Assembly: GCF_014646355.1 (NCBI RefSeq)
Contig: NZ_BMNH01000001.1
Coordinates: forward strand, 772,675 to 836,674
DNA from: Nonomuraea cavernae
GTDB taxonomy: Bacteria > Actinomycetota > Actinomycetes > Streptosporangiales > Streptosporangiaceae
DNA: 64,000 bases
Reading direction: 5' to 3'
The notes beneath the pieces are model-generated. The model was not told where the DNA came from, did no database searches, and saw nothing but the letters and a program-made list of their open reading frames with translations. The number at the start of each line of letters is the position of its first letter. The first letter of the stretch is position 1. The position numbers were made by a program, and so were the translations under genes. Positions 42,454 to 49,785 of the stretch are shown one piece after another.

Positions 42454-42582
42454 ACCGCAGGTACGTAATTGATTGCCGGGCCATTAGCGGGCCATTAAGA
42501 GGGGTCAACAGCGGTCACTCACGGGTAAGCACGGAGACTCGAACATCCAGGTCAACGCACGACTCCCGCCATGATCGGTCAG
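42454..42582 (+). repeat. att arm repeat, copy next to att B
   Basis: ACCGCAGGTAC through GGGCCATTAGCGGGCCATTA to ATGATCGGTCAG runs straight into the att core. It is closely matched at 45171-45299 in front of att copy D. The direct repeat GGGCCATTA (twice) looks like integrase arm-type binding sites of attP. Confidence 0.8.
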
Positions 42583-42626
42583 TTTGCAAGCAGGATGTCA
42601 GCGGTTCGAATCCGCTAGGCTCCACC
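42583..42626 (+). repeat. att site copy B (attR of the intact AICE)
   Basis: All 44 nt are identical to the tRNA copy at 28980. With copy A it bounds an element of about 13.6 kb carrying int, xis, rep and tra. Confidence 0.95.
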
Positions 42627-42633
42627 AGCAAAA

Positions 42634-42669
42634 ACGCACCCTCGCCGAAGATTGTTGGCGAGGGTGCGT
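42634..42669. terminator. Terminator after att B
   Basis: ACGCACCCTCGCC and GGCGAGGGTGCGT form a perfect 13-bp stem with a 10-nt loop, preceded by AAAA. It stands where the original tRNA terminator would, and also ends the leftward small membrane gene. Confidence 0.8.
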
Positions 42670-42683
42670 GACTAAGTGAGTGA

Positions 42684-42854
42684 CTACGGCGTCTGCTTAC
42701 GACGGACGATCTCCGTGAGCGCCCGGACGAGCAGACGAAGAACCACCACTGCGTGACGGTGCTTCCGGTCGGAGAAGATCGCCACGAAGGCGGCGACGGG
42801 GATCGGGAGAAGCACCAAGAGGACCGTGAGGGATCCCAGGGTGACGAGCGACAT
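42684..42854 (-). CDS. Small membrane protein, 56 aa
   Basis: Reads MSLVTLGSLTVLLVLLPIPV with a single hydrophobic segment continuing to AAFVAIF, then a basic helix (SDRKHRHAVVVLRLLVRALTEIVRRKQTP). Single-span membrane protein with positive inside tail. It belongs to the short segment between att B and att C; no partner is visible. Function unknown. Confidence 0.55.
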   Translation of the reverse strand: MSLVTLGSLTVLLVLLPIPVAAFVAIFSDRKHRHAVVVLRLLVRALTEIVRRKQTP

Positions 42855-43318
42855 TTGCGTACTCCAAGCACGACAAGGACGCTCATCGCGTCCAAGTCGC
42901 GGAGCTTCACGTCAGCTCACACAGAGTTCGAATTGCCTAGAGGCAGGCATGCCATGCGATGGGCAAGATCAATGGTAGCGTGCATGGGCTCGACGGTAGT
43001 ACAAGCAGCACCTTCGGCTCCGCGCCGTTGCACAGCATGAGAAGTTCTCGGGCCTACGTGCCTGTTGGCGGGTAGGTCCTTGCCGGGTGGACGGACCGTC
43101 GGGCCATCAAAGGGCCAGCAAGAGGGCCAACAGCGGTCACTCACGGGTATGTACGGAGCGTCCCTCACACAGGTCGAGGCGCGCCTATTAAGAATCTTGC
43201 CCGCACGCTGACGGGGAGCGTGCCGAAGCAGCCGATGAGCTGTCGTGCGGCGCAGGGCGGCAGCCCTGGTGCGCTGGTTTCCGGATAGAGAGGTATACTA
43301 TTCGCTATACTGCGGCAT
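42855..43318. other. Region with a decayed att arm and toxin promoter
   Basis: No gene-like frame. Around 43098-43160 a weaker copy of the att arm sequence occurs (GGGCCATCAAAGGGCC, then CAGCGGTCACTCACGGGTA) without an att core behind it. The last 30 nt are the promoter of the toxin-antitoxin pair. Confidence 0.5.
43293..43310 (+). promoter_or_regulatory. Promoter/operator of the HigBA-type module
   Basis: GTATACTATTCGCTATAC is an interrupted inverted repeat that contains two TATACT-like -10 hexamers (43294 and 43306). The second -10 ends only 7 nt before the toxin GTG, so its transcript would be leaderless. The antitoxin could bind here to repress the pair. Confidence 0.55.
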
Positions 43319-43678
43319 GTGGCCGACGAGTGGGACGTCTACATCGTCGACGAGGTGCGCGAATGGATCGAGCAACTCGACGACGCGACGCATAAGCGTG
43401 TCGTGCAAGCGATTGATCTGCTTGCTGAAGGAGGGCCAGGTCTGGGGCGGCCGCTGGTCGATACCATCACCGCTTCACGTCTGCAGAACTTGAAGGAGCT
43501 ACGGCCGGGGACAGTGCGGATCTTGTTTGCCTTCGATCCGTGGCGATCCAGCATCCTGCTGGTCGCGGGTGATAAGGCCGGGCGGTGGAACGCTTGGTAC
43601 AGGCAGGCCATCCCGATCGCCGAGCACCGCTACGAGGTCTACATGAAGGAACGGCAGGCGGAGGAGGGCGGATCGTGA
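43319..43678 (+). CDS. HigB/RelE-type toxin
   Basis: 119 residues from GTG without ribosome site (leaderless reading likely). DVYIVDEVREWIEQLDDATHKRVVQAIDLLAEGGPGLGRPLVDTI, LQNLKELRPGTVRILFAFDPWRSSILLVAGDKAG and WYRQAIPIAEHRYEVYMKE are characteristic of the phage-derived Gp49/HigB ribosome-dependent RNases. Toxin-first order, overlapping the antitoxin as GTGA. Confidence 0.88.
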   Translation: MADEWDVYIVDEVREWIEQLDDATHKRVVQAIDLLAEGGPGLGRPLVDTITASRLQNLKELRPGTVRILFAFDPWRSSILLVAGDKAGRWNAWYRQAIPIAEHRYEVYMKERQAEEGGS

Positions 43679-43992
43679 CGAAATATGCGCGCTGGAAGGA
43701 CATCCGTGCTGAGCACGTCGAACGTGCCGGCGGCGAGGAAGCCGTGGAGGCGGGCAAGCGGGAACTCCTCGCCAAGGTGCAAGGACACCGGCTTGCCGAG
43801 ATCCGCCGTAGTCGGGGGATGACCCAGCAGGACATCGCACAGCGTATGGGGGTCACCAAGGGCCGCGTTTCGCAGATCGAGCAGGGCAAGATCTCCGGAC
43901 AGGACGTTCTCGCCCGGTACGCCACTGCTCTCGGCGGTCAGCTCCATCAGTCGATCTACTTCGACGATGGGGACATCGCAGCCATTGCCTGA
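43675..43992 (+). CDS. HigA-type XRE antitoxin
   Basis: 105 residues from the GTG overlapping the toxin stop. The HTH is HRLAEIRRSRGMTQQDIAQRMGVTKGRVSQIEQGKISGQDVLARYATALGG. It would neutralise the HigB-like toxin and repress the shared promoter. The module would help to keep the segment from being lost. Confidence 0.88.
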   Translation: MTKYARWKDIRAEHVERAGGEEAVEAGKRELLAKVQGHRLAEIRRSRGMTQQDIAQRMGVTKGRVSQIEQGKISGQDVLARYATALGGQLHQSIYFDDGDIAAIA

Positions 43993-44182
43993 GATGTGGG
44001 CGAGACGCCGAAATCCTGCGGTAGCAGTTCACGCCTCCTCGGAACGACCAAGGTAGGCCGTCGGCCGGGGAGCTGTGTACAGCAGCAGGTACAGCAACAT
44101 CGGCTTACGTGATCACATGCCATCAGCCCGTACCTGCCGCCTGACCAGGACGAAGGCCTCTCTACGGGGAGGCCGGCTCCTG

Positions 44183-44226
44183 TTTGCAAGCAGGATGTCA
44201 GCGGTTCGAATCCGCTAGGCTCCACC
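44183..44226 (+). repeat. att site copy C
   Basis: Identical 44 nt to the tRNA copy; preceded by a short GGCCTC/GAGGCC hairpin and followed by a CCTGTT-AACAGG hairpin (44244-44260). It separates the HigBA segment from the VapBC segment. Confidence 0.95.
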
Positions 44227-44277
44227 TCTACAGCGCCCCGTTCCTGTTCAAGGAACAGGGTGTTCGTGTTTTTGGTG

Positions 44278-44357
44278 GTCAGAGTCGTCAGTAGGCGGCG
44301 GTGGCCTCGTCGTGCGTCTTGCTACGTGGTCAGCAAGCGTGGCGTGGGTCGGTTCCG
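44278..44357 (-). pseudogene. Fossil of the PP2C phosphatase 3' end
   Basis: GTCAGAGTCGTCAGTAGGCGGCGGTGGCCTCG aligns with the end of the intact PP2C gene (34786-34866), over about 80 nt. In the protein frame PRSKTHDEATAAY corresponds to PRSKAHDDATVAY. The rest of the gene is gone, replaced by the VapC remnant. It shows that another element of the same kind once stood here. Confidence 0.8.
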
Positions 44358-44358
44358 C

Positions 44359-44780
44359 CTACCGAGGGAGCAGGGTGAACGCGGGGATGTGTACCGGACG
44401 GACCACGGAGAAGTCCCGGACATCGATCGTCATCACTTCGGTGACTCGCATCCGCTCCGCCACGGCCACTACTGAGGCATCGGCGGCGCCCAGGGGAAGG
44501 TCGTGGTACCGCTCGACGAGGACCGCGATTCTCGAAAGATCCGCCTCGGTGAGATCGACGAGCCGAAACCACCCGGACTCAAGCAGCCGGAGGAACGCCG
44601 CCTCCGCCTTCGCACCGCCAAGCTTGCCGATCATGTAGCAGCTCTCACCGGCGATGAAGCTGGGACGAGCAGCGGCTGATCGGCGTGGTGGAGCCGCGCG
44701 AACTCCTGCACGCAACGCTTGTGGTTCTTGTCGTCTCGAAAGGTCGCGGCCACGAGCGGGCCGGTGTCGACTACGATCAC
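44359..44780 (-). pseudogene. VapC-like PIN-domain toxin, frameshifted
   Basis: From GTG 44780 the frame reads [40 protein letters not shown] and then leaves the PIN pattern and stops. The next frame resumes at PSFIAGESCYMIGKLGGAKAEAAFLRLLESGWFRLVDL and ends IDVRDFSVVRP. All PIN acidic residues (VDTGP, E in GESCY, DASVV, TIDVRDF) are there, but one base is missing near 44660. Broken toxin or sequencing error. Coupled to the VapB-like gene by GTGA. Confidence 0.75.
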
Positions 44781-45013
44781 GCTTCGTGACCGTAGCCCTC
44801 CGCGAGGATTTCTTCCACCCGTTCCGAGGCGTCGCTACGACCCGCTTGGAAGGCGCCGAAGAGGGTTGGCAGGCCATCGGAACTCAGTTCAGGTTCCTCG
44901 ATGCGCGAGTGGACGAGCCGGAGCAGTCGCGCACGCTCTTCACGGACCTGATCTGGCCGGAGCTGGTCGACCAGCCGGTGAAGATCTTCGTACTCTTCCT
45001 GCGGTGCCGTCAT
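44777..45013 (-). CDS. VapB-like antitoxin
   Basis: 78 residues: [27 protein letters not shown] is the helical dimerisation part and the C-terminus is acidic ([19 protein letters not shown]). Its place immediately before and overlapping a PIN toxin identifies it as the antitoxin. Intact although its toxin is shifted. Confidence 0.7.
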   Translation of the reverse strand: MTAPQEEYEDLHRLVDQLRPDQVREERARLLRLVHSRIEEPELSSDGLPTLFGAFQAGRSDASERVEEILAEGYGHEA

Positions 45014-45170
45014 GCTGTCGAGTTTACGACGCGATCGCGGACGACAAGAGGTTGGTAGCCACCATCGGTCCGGAGCTCCACCAGCCGGATGTCCCCGATT
45101 CCCTGCCGTGCGAGAACGGCTTCAGTGTGATCTTCCTTCTGTCGCCATTGGGTGGATCACGCGCTCGTGA

Positions 45171-45299
45171 ACCGCAGGTACATGATCGATCGCCGGGCCA
45201 TTAGCGGGCCATTAGGAGGGGTCAACAGCGGTCGCTCACGGGTCCATACGGCGAGTAGAACGTCCAGGTCAACTCTTGTCTCCGCTATGATCGGTCAGT
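45171..45299 (+). repeat. att arm repeat, copy next to att D
   Basis: Closely matches 42454-42582, including the doubled GGGCCATTA and the final ATGATCGGTCAGTT. Scattered differences show that the two arms come from related but not identical elements. Confidence 0.8.
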
Positions 45300-45343
45300 T
45301 TTGCAAGCAGGAAGTCAGGAGTTCGAATCTCCTCGGCTCCACT
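45300..45343 (+). repeat. att site copy D (diverged)
   Basis: TTTGCAAGCAGGAAGTCAGG, then AGTTCGAATCTCCTCGGCTCC. The T-arm differs from the tRNA copy on both strands of the stem (AGGAG-TTCGAAT-CTCCT in place of AGCGG-TTCGAAT-CCGCT), so pairing is kept. It therefore seems to be the 3' end of a different functional tRNA-Ala, brought in by an element from another host, and not a decayed copy. Confidence 0.85.
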
Positions 45344-45348
45344 CACGC

Positions 45349-45375
45349 AAAGCCCAGGCCAGCCGCCTGGGCTTT
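45349..45375. terminator. Terminator after att D
   Basis: AAAGCCCAGGC, five-nt loop, GCCTGGGCTTT; the counterpart of the hairpin at 29029 and in the same position relative to att and the integrase end. Confidence 0.8.
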
Positions 45376-45564
45376 TGATCGTCAGAGGGCCTGTTCTTGT
45401 GGCCGTGCCCGATGTGCCGAGGGCTCCCCGTGCCAGCTCGTCGAGCTTGCGCGCCACCTCGCGTCGAGGGCCTGTTCCCAGGTGGGCAGGACCTCGCCGG
45501 TGTCCGGGGCGAGGTAGCCGGCTGCGGTCCGGTCGGCTTGCCACCGGGCGATCACGGGCGGGGT
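45376..45564 (-). pseudogene. Integrase/rep fossil of a second element
   Basis: Up to 45465 the minus strand encodes REVARKLDELARGALGTSGT, matching the C-terminus of the intact integrase (REVAQKLNDLARGALDKPSGT). From 45466 the sequence matches the middle of the rep gene (GYLAPDTGEVLPTWEQALD against GYLDPDSGEVLPTWDQALD, intact copy near 31136). Everything between the two points has been deleted. A clear sign that a second AICE once occupied att D. Confidence 0.88.
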
Positions 45565-47003
45565 CAGCTTCGGCCTAGCTGGCGGTAGATGGCGATGGCC
45601 TCTTGTTCGACGGGTGCCGCTTCGGCATGGTGGTGCAGCCTCTTCAGTGTGTTGCCGAGGTTGCTCAGTAATTGGGCGAGGTCGGGGCGGTAGCGGTCGG
45701 GGTCGGCCTCGGCCAGCTGCCGGTAGATGGCGACGGCCTCCTGTTCCACGGGCAGTTCCTCGGCGAAGCGGTCCAGCCGATACAGCGTGTGACTGAAGTG
45801 GCTCAGTGATTCGGCGAGGTTGGGGCGGTAGCGGTCGGGGTCGGCCTCGGCCAGCTGCCGGTAGATGGCGACGGCCTCCTGTCTTGCGGATGCCACCTCG
45901 GCGAAGCGGTCCAGCTGATACAGCGTGTGACCGAGGTTGTGCAGCGATTGGGCTAGGTTGGGGCGGTGGCGGTCGGGGTCGGCTTCGGCCAGCCGCCGGT
46001 AGATGGCGACGGCTTCCTGCTTGGGCAGATCCTCGACAGCACGGGTTAGTCGGGACAGCCCCTTGTCATCTGGGGAGGGTACGGGGCCCTGTACGAGGGT
46101 CAGGTCGACGGTGTAGCTGAGGGTGTCGGTGCGGGTCGCGGGTTGTTGCTCAGCGGGTCGGGCCTGGGCGTCGGGCTTGCTGCTGGAGCCTGTCACGGTG
46201 GTGAGCAGATCGTGGATCTGCGCGACGGATAGCCGGTTGGCGGGATCTTTACGCAGCAGGCCATTCAGGACTTGCGCGAGCGGCCCGCCGCATTCGGGTG
46301 GAGCGGGGTCCTGGGTGGCGATGGCGATGAACAGTGCCCCGTGTGTGGGGGCGGTGAACGGCGGGCGGCCTTCCACCGCTGCGTACAAGGTCGCGGCGAG
46401 TGACCACAGGTCCGCGGCGGGAGTGACGGCCCGGCCGGCTATCTGTTCGGGGGACATGTAGGCGGGCGTGCCCAGCACCGTGCCCGGGCGGGTGAGGGTG
46501 GCATCGCCCTCCACCGCGGCGATGCCGAAGTCGGTGAGGACGATCCGATCGCCCTCCAGCAGCACGTTGGCCGGTTTAACATCGCGGTGCACGATACGGT
46601 GCGCATGGGCGGCCGACAGCGCCTCCAACATCGCCAACCCGATTGCGGCGATCTGCCGCTCGGGTAGGGCTTCCTGCTCGCTCAGCAGGTGCTCCAGGGA
46701 TTGCCCGTGGATCAGCTCCATCACGATCCACGGGCGACCGTCCTCGCCCATCACCAGGTCGTAGACGGTGACGATTCCCGGGTGCCTCAGCCGGGCGGCG
46801 GCTCGGGCCTCCCGCTGCATCCGCGCGTACCACACGCGCCGTTCCTGCTCGGTGACCTGCTCGGGCACCCGCAGTTCCTTGATGGCCACCTCGCGTTCCA
46901 GCTCGGCGTCATAAGCGCGCCACACCACGCCCATCCCGCCCTGCCCGATCCGCCCCAGTCTCTGGTACCGGCCCGCCAGCACACCCTCGCTATCCCAACC
47001 CAC
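45564..47003 (-). CDS. Ser/Thr protein kinase with TPR repeats, 3' truncated
   Basis: 479 residues from GTG. Kinase domain about residues 10-265: GQGGMGVVWRAYD (P-loop), AIKEL (Lys), IVHRDVKPANVLL (catalytic Asp), LTDFGIAA (DFG), GTPAYMSPEQ. After a Pro/Thr linker come TPR-like 46-residue repeats, QEAVAIYRQLAEADPDRYRPNLAESLSHF, three and a half copies. The last repeat breaks off at AIYRQL and the frame ends GRS, exactly where rep-like fossil sequence begins, so the TPR array was cut by recombination. No membrane segment is present. Kinase part looks intact. Confidence 0.85.
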   Translation of the reverse strand: MGWDSEGVLAGRYQRLGRIGQGGMGVVWRAYDAELEREVAIKELRVPEQVTEQERRVWYARMQREARAAARLRHPGIVTVYDLVMGEDGRPWIVMELIHGQSLEHLLSEQEALPERQIAAIGLAMLEALSAAHAHRIVHRDVKPANVLLEGDRIVLTDFGIAAVEGDATLTRPGTVLGTPAYMSPEQIAGRAVTPAADLWSLAATLYAAVEGRPPFTAPTHGALFIAIATQDPAPPECGGPLAQVLNGLLRKDPANRLSVAQIHDLLTTVTGSSSKPDAQARPAEQQPATRTDTLSYTVDLTLVQGPVPSPDDKGLSRLTRAVEDLPKQEAVAIYRRLAEADPDRHRPNLAQSLHNLGHTLYQLDRFAEVASARQEAVAIYRQLAEADPDRYRPNLAESLSHFSHTLYRLDRFAEELPVEQEAVAIYRQLAEADPDRYRPDLAQLLSNLGNTLKRLHHHAEAAPVEQEAIAIYRQLGRS

Positions 47004-47253
47004 GACCAGAACATACCGTCAACGAACAGGCAAGGATCGGGCTCGCCTGTGGGTGGCCGGGCACCGTGGCTGGTTGGGGGCGATCGAAGGTCCAGGGCTT
47101 CGTTCCTCAGCCCCGGCCCACCGGAGACGGTGGCTGGCGTGCCCGTTGCATGCCCGATGGGGCGGGGAACCAGGGGGAACAGCGGGGCGTTGCGGGGAGT
47201 CGATCAGTGGGCTGAGCTGCGTTTGCGCTGGTAGCGCGGGGTCGGCGTGTGTC

Positions 47254-47297
47254 TTTGCAAGCAGGATGTCAGCGGTTCGAATCCGCTAGGCTCCACC
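47254..47297 (+). repeat. att site copy E (distal end of the island)
   Basis: Identical 44 nt to the tRNA copy and the last one seen. It sets the island length at about 18.3 kb from the tRNA. Confidence 0.95.
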
Positions 47298-47304
47298 GCA
47301 CGTC

Positions 47305-47338
47305 AAAGGCCACTTCCCATGATCGGGAAGCGGCCTTT
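47305..47338. terminator. Terminator after att E
   Basis: AAAGGCC and GGCCTTT with an inner CTTCCC/GGGAAG stem around a six-nt loop. Probably the original chromosomal terminator of tRNA-Ala, or that of the last element. Confidence 0.75.
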
Positions 47339-47388
47339 TCGATCTCGTACAGCTGCAAAATACAGCGGCGGCGACAACTCACTCCGAG

Positions 47389-47829
47389 TTAGGCGTTCGG
47401 CTCTCGTGAGAGGGAGTCGACGAAGGCTTCGGCTTCTGACTGGCTCATGTCCTCGGTGCTGCGCACAAGGAAGACGGCCTCTTTTCGGTTGCCAGCTTTG
47501 ATCAGCTTGCGAACCCTGGTGGACAGGTCACCATCATCGAACACAGGGAAGCCCGGCAGGATCCCACCGTCGCGCAGAACCTGTGCGGCTTCCACTGCGG
47601 TTCGCCGGGATACCTGGGATTCCTTGCGGATCAGCTCTACAGCGCCGCGGAACTTGCCCGCCTCGATGAGGTCGTGAGCCCGGACCTGAACATCGACAGG
47701 AGTGATGTGGTCCAGGCCGATGTAGATGCGCACCACCTTGCGCCGTCCTATCCACCTGTTGATCCCGATCCCGATGACCAGCAGCAGCAGGACAAGGAGA
47801 ATCGACTCCACCGTTTCTAAGCCAAACAT
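47389..47829 (-). CDS. Single-span membrane protein with two L7/L12 C-terminal-like repeats
   Basis: 146 residues. One N-terminal membrane segment (SILLVLLLLVIGIGI) followed by two related units: HDLIEAGKFRGAVELIRKESQVSRRTAVEAAQVL and RKLIKAGNRKEAVFLVRSTEDMSQSEAEAFVDSL. Each resembles the ribosomal protein L7/L12 C-terminal pattern (G-x-K-x-x-A-V-x-L-x-R ... A-x-x-x-V). Similar small membrane proteins occur in actinomycetes with unknown role. First gene outside the att array. Confidence 0.65.
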   Translation of the reverse strand: MFGLETVESILLVLLLLVIGIGINRWIGRRKVVRIYIGLDHITPVDVQVRAHDLIEAGKFRGAVELIRKESQVSRRTAVEAAQVLRDGGILPGFPVFDDGDLSTRVRKLIKAGNRKEAVFLVRSTEDMSQSEAEAFVDSLSREPNA

Positions 47830-47924
47830 GCGGTGATCGTAGTGAGGGGTACCGACAGATCAGAGCCCCTGACGCTATGCCAAAGGCCGCTCCCTGGGAA
47901 GCGGCCCTAAGGGTGTACGTAGGC

Positions 47925-48368
47925 TCAGGAGCCGAGGTGCTGCCCCAAGCGCTTCAGCGCCTTGCGCGTTTCCTCCGACGAGACTTCGCTGTAGATGTTC
48001 ATGGTCACCGCGATCTGTGAGTGGCGAAGGATCTGCATGGCGACGCTAGGGGGGACGTCGAGGGCGACGAGCAAGGACGCGCAGGTCTTGCGGGTGGCGT
48101 GAACGTGGACCTTGCGCACTCCCGCCTTGGCGCAGGTGTTCGCGAAGCTGCGCCGGAAGTTGGACGGTTCGATCGGCCGGCCGCTGGCAGCGGTGAAGAC
48201 GAGCCCAGTCTCCTGCCTGGCGGGTTGACCGCCCAGGCGCGGGCACGCCGGGAGCAGGTGCGGAGGCGTGGGGTGACGCCGGTGGTCACGGTGTCGGGCG
48301 GCGGGTGGGGCACGGTACCGACCCCAGTTGATCAGCGGCTTCATCGCCGAGACCGGCCTCGACCTCAA
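47925..48368 (-). pseudogene. Tyrosine integrase C-terminal fragment
   Basis: Reads ARQETGLVFTAASGRPIEPSNFRRSFANTCAKAGVRKVHVHATRKTCASLLVALDVPPSVAMQILRHSQIAVTMNIYSEVSSEETRKAL. The final integrase boxes (HATRKT in place of HDLRHT, LRHSQ, nucleophile Tyr in MNIYSEV) are visible, but the N-terminal and core-binding parts are missing. The sequence upstream of 48250 loses the frame. It is a different integrase lineage from the one at 29072. Confidence 0.8.
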
Positions 48369-48428
48369 ACCGCCGTAACCCCAGCCATTGAAACTCTCTA
48401 GCTCAGACGAGCTTCTCCCTGAGTGAGG

Positions 48429-48968
48429 TCAAGATCGTGCTGTTCCACGCTTCGCGGCTATCTTGGGAGCCTGGCCGTGCAATTCGCCTTGGTCCTTCGC
48501 TCGATCAGTCCTAATTCTCAGCGCGGGGTCAACCTTAAAAGTAGAAGGAGACTTTCTCCACGCCTGCTGCTGTCTTGCTGACTCTGGAGACAGAACCAGG
48601 TGGTCGATGTCACATAGTTCGAGTGGCTGGAGGTTCTGAGCAGCCCGCTCGGCATTCATGGCCTTCAGTAATATCGAGTGCATCGCGTCCACCACCTCGT
48701 AGACGTTGTCTGCTTCGTAGTACTTACGCAGTAACTCGCGGTCACCAATGCGTGCGGCTTGTAGCTTCGTCCCTGCTAACGCTGCTACGGTGTCTCCTTT
48801 TAAAGACTCGATGAAGCCATCGATTAGTTGCTCACGTAGTTCCTGTCGTGTCTTCAGGCGATGGTTGGTGAGAGCGACCGCCATGGCCCGTTCTGTCGCC
48901 GTTCTGGGGAATGCAAAAGACGCTGAGTAGCCAAGACGGTCGAAGTTGAAACTTTGCGTCACGACCAT
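48429..48968 (-). CDS. Hypothetical protein of lower GC
   Basis: 179 residues, mainly helical and polar: RLKTRQELREQLIDGFIESLKGDTVAALAGTKLQAARIGDRELLRKYYEADNVYEVVDAMHSILLKAMNAERAAQNL. Base composition is closer to the AICE cargo than to the chromosome, and an integrase fragment stands next to it, so it is probably mobile-element cargo. Not recognised. Confidence 0.5.
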   Translation of the reverse strand: MVVTQSFNFDRLGYSASFAFPRTATERAMAVALTNHRLKTRQELREQLIDGFIESLKGDTVAALAGTKLQAARIGDRELLRKYYEADNVYEVVDAMHSILLKAMNAERAAQNLQPLELCDIDHLVLSPESARQQQAWRKSPSTFKVDPALRIRTDRAKDQGELHGQAPKIAAKRGTARS

Positions 48969-49194
48969 CTCTGGCCATTGCCGAAGAGCCTCACGAGCCG
49001 GCTCAGCTCCACGAAGACAGGGCGCAGCAAGCGCGGATGAGGGCCACTCGGCAACAACGAGGCGTGGCAGTGCCGGGCCGTGGCCGTCCAGTCGCGTACT
49101 TGGTAGTGATCCGGGCCGAGTGGGGGGGCCGCGAGGTGGGCGGACCTGCGGAATCAGCTACTCTTATGCCCGATTCCTCCTCAAAGCAGGCTAT

Positions 49195-49785
49195 GTGTCC
49201 CCCCTTGTCTCTGCCCGAGAAAAATCCGCGCCCCCTGACGGCGCGGTCTTCGTCGACCACAGCGGTCGGCGGAGGAGATGGTTCACGGTGGGCGCGGCCG
49301 TGGTCAGCACGCTCGCCCTCGCGATGACGGCGACGCTCGTGGGCGCGGTGCTCACGGACACGCCGCTGTCGGACGACGGCTGGCTCGGATGGCCTGCAGG
49401 CTCGTCCGGCACGATCCTCGACGACACCGCTTCCAGTGGCGAACCGGCCAAGCGCGAGCTGTCCTCCGCCCCGTCCAGGACCCCGCCGGCCCCGTCCCGG
49501 TCCGCGTCCCGGCGGGAGCCCGGCCCTCGCACGTCTGCCGCGCCTTCCCGTACGCGCCAGATGAGCCGGTCAGCGTCTCCCGCCACCCCGTCCGCGCGGC
49601 AGTCGCGCACGTCCGAGCCGCCGGCGACCGGGCGCGAGACGGAGGCGGCGATGGAGCCGGAACTCGGCCCGATCCGCGACATCGTGCCGCCCCGCGAGCC
49701 TGAGGCGACCGCGACCCCCGAGCCCGAACTCACCGGTCAAGCGTCGCCGGCCCCGGTCGTCATCGTTTCCGGAGCACCGGCGTGA
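49195..49785 (+). CDS. Single-span membrane protein, partner of the deacetylase/glycosyltransferase
   Basis: About 196 residues from the GTG at 49195. DGAVFVDHSGRRRRWFTVGAAVVSTLALAMTATLVGAVL has a basic cytosolic start and one membrane segment. The rest is a Ser/Pro/Arg/Thr-rich disordered exterior. Similar short proteins precede the deacetylase/glycosyltransferase fusion in other actinomycetes, as far as I recall. Coupled to it by GTGA; the start codon is not certain. Confidence 0.65.
   Translation: MSPLVSAREKSAPPDGAVFVDHSGRRRRWFTVGAAVVSTLALAMTATLVGAVLTDTPLSDDGWLGWPAGSSGTILDDTASSGEPAKRELSSAPSRTPPAPSRSASRREPGPRTSAAPSRTRQMSRSASPATPSARQSRTSEPPATGRETEAAMEPELGPIRDIVPPREPEATATPEPELTGQASPAPVVIVSGAPA

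Larger units (their letters stand above)
47004..47388. other. Intergenic region with island repeat copy 3, att E and terminator
   Basis: Contains a partial island repeat (47052-47125: GTTGGGGGCGATCGAAGG, then CTCAGCCCCGGCCCACCGG). A 22-nt scrap that resembles the end of int follows near 47141 (GTGCCCGTTGCATGCCCG, as at 29086), then att copy E and its terminator. No gene seen. Confidence 0.6.

Noticed and set aside
42515-42910. Leftward frame containing EPSGFEPLTSCLQT
   Set aside because: This is the antisense reading of the att/tRNA segment, a well-known annotation artefact; the real small gene at 42684 is in another frame.
45269-45544. 91-codon leftward frame with GAEEIRTPDFLLAK
   Set aside because: The end is antisense tRNA sequence; only its middle is a true integrase fossil, listed as a pseudogene.
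47136-47160. Another integrase remnant (GTGCCCGTTGCATGCCCG)
   Set aside because: About 20 nt match the region at 29086, too short to annotate as a separate fossil.
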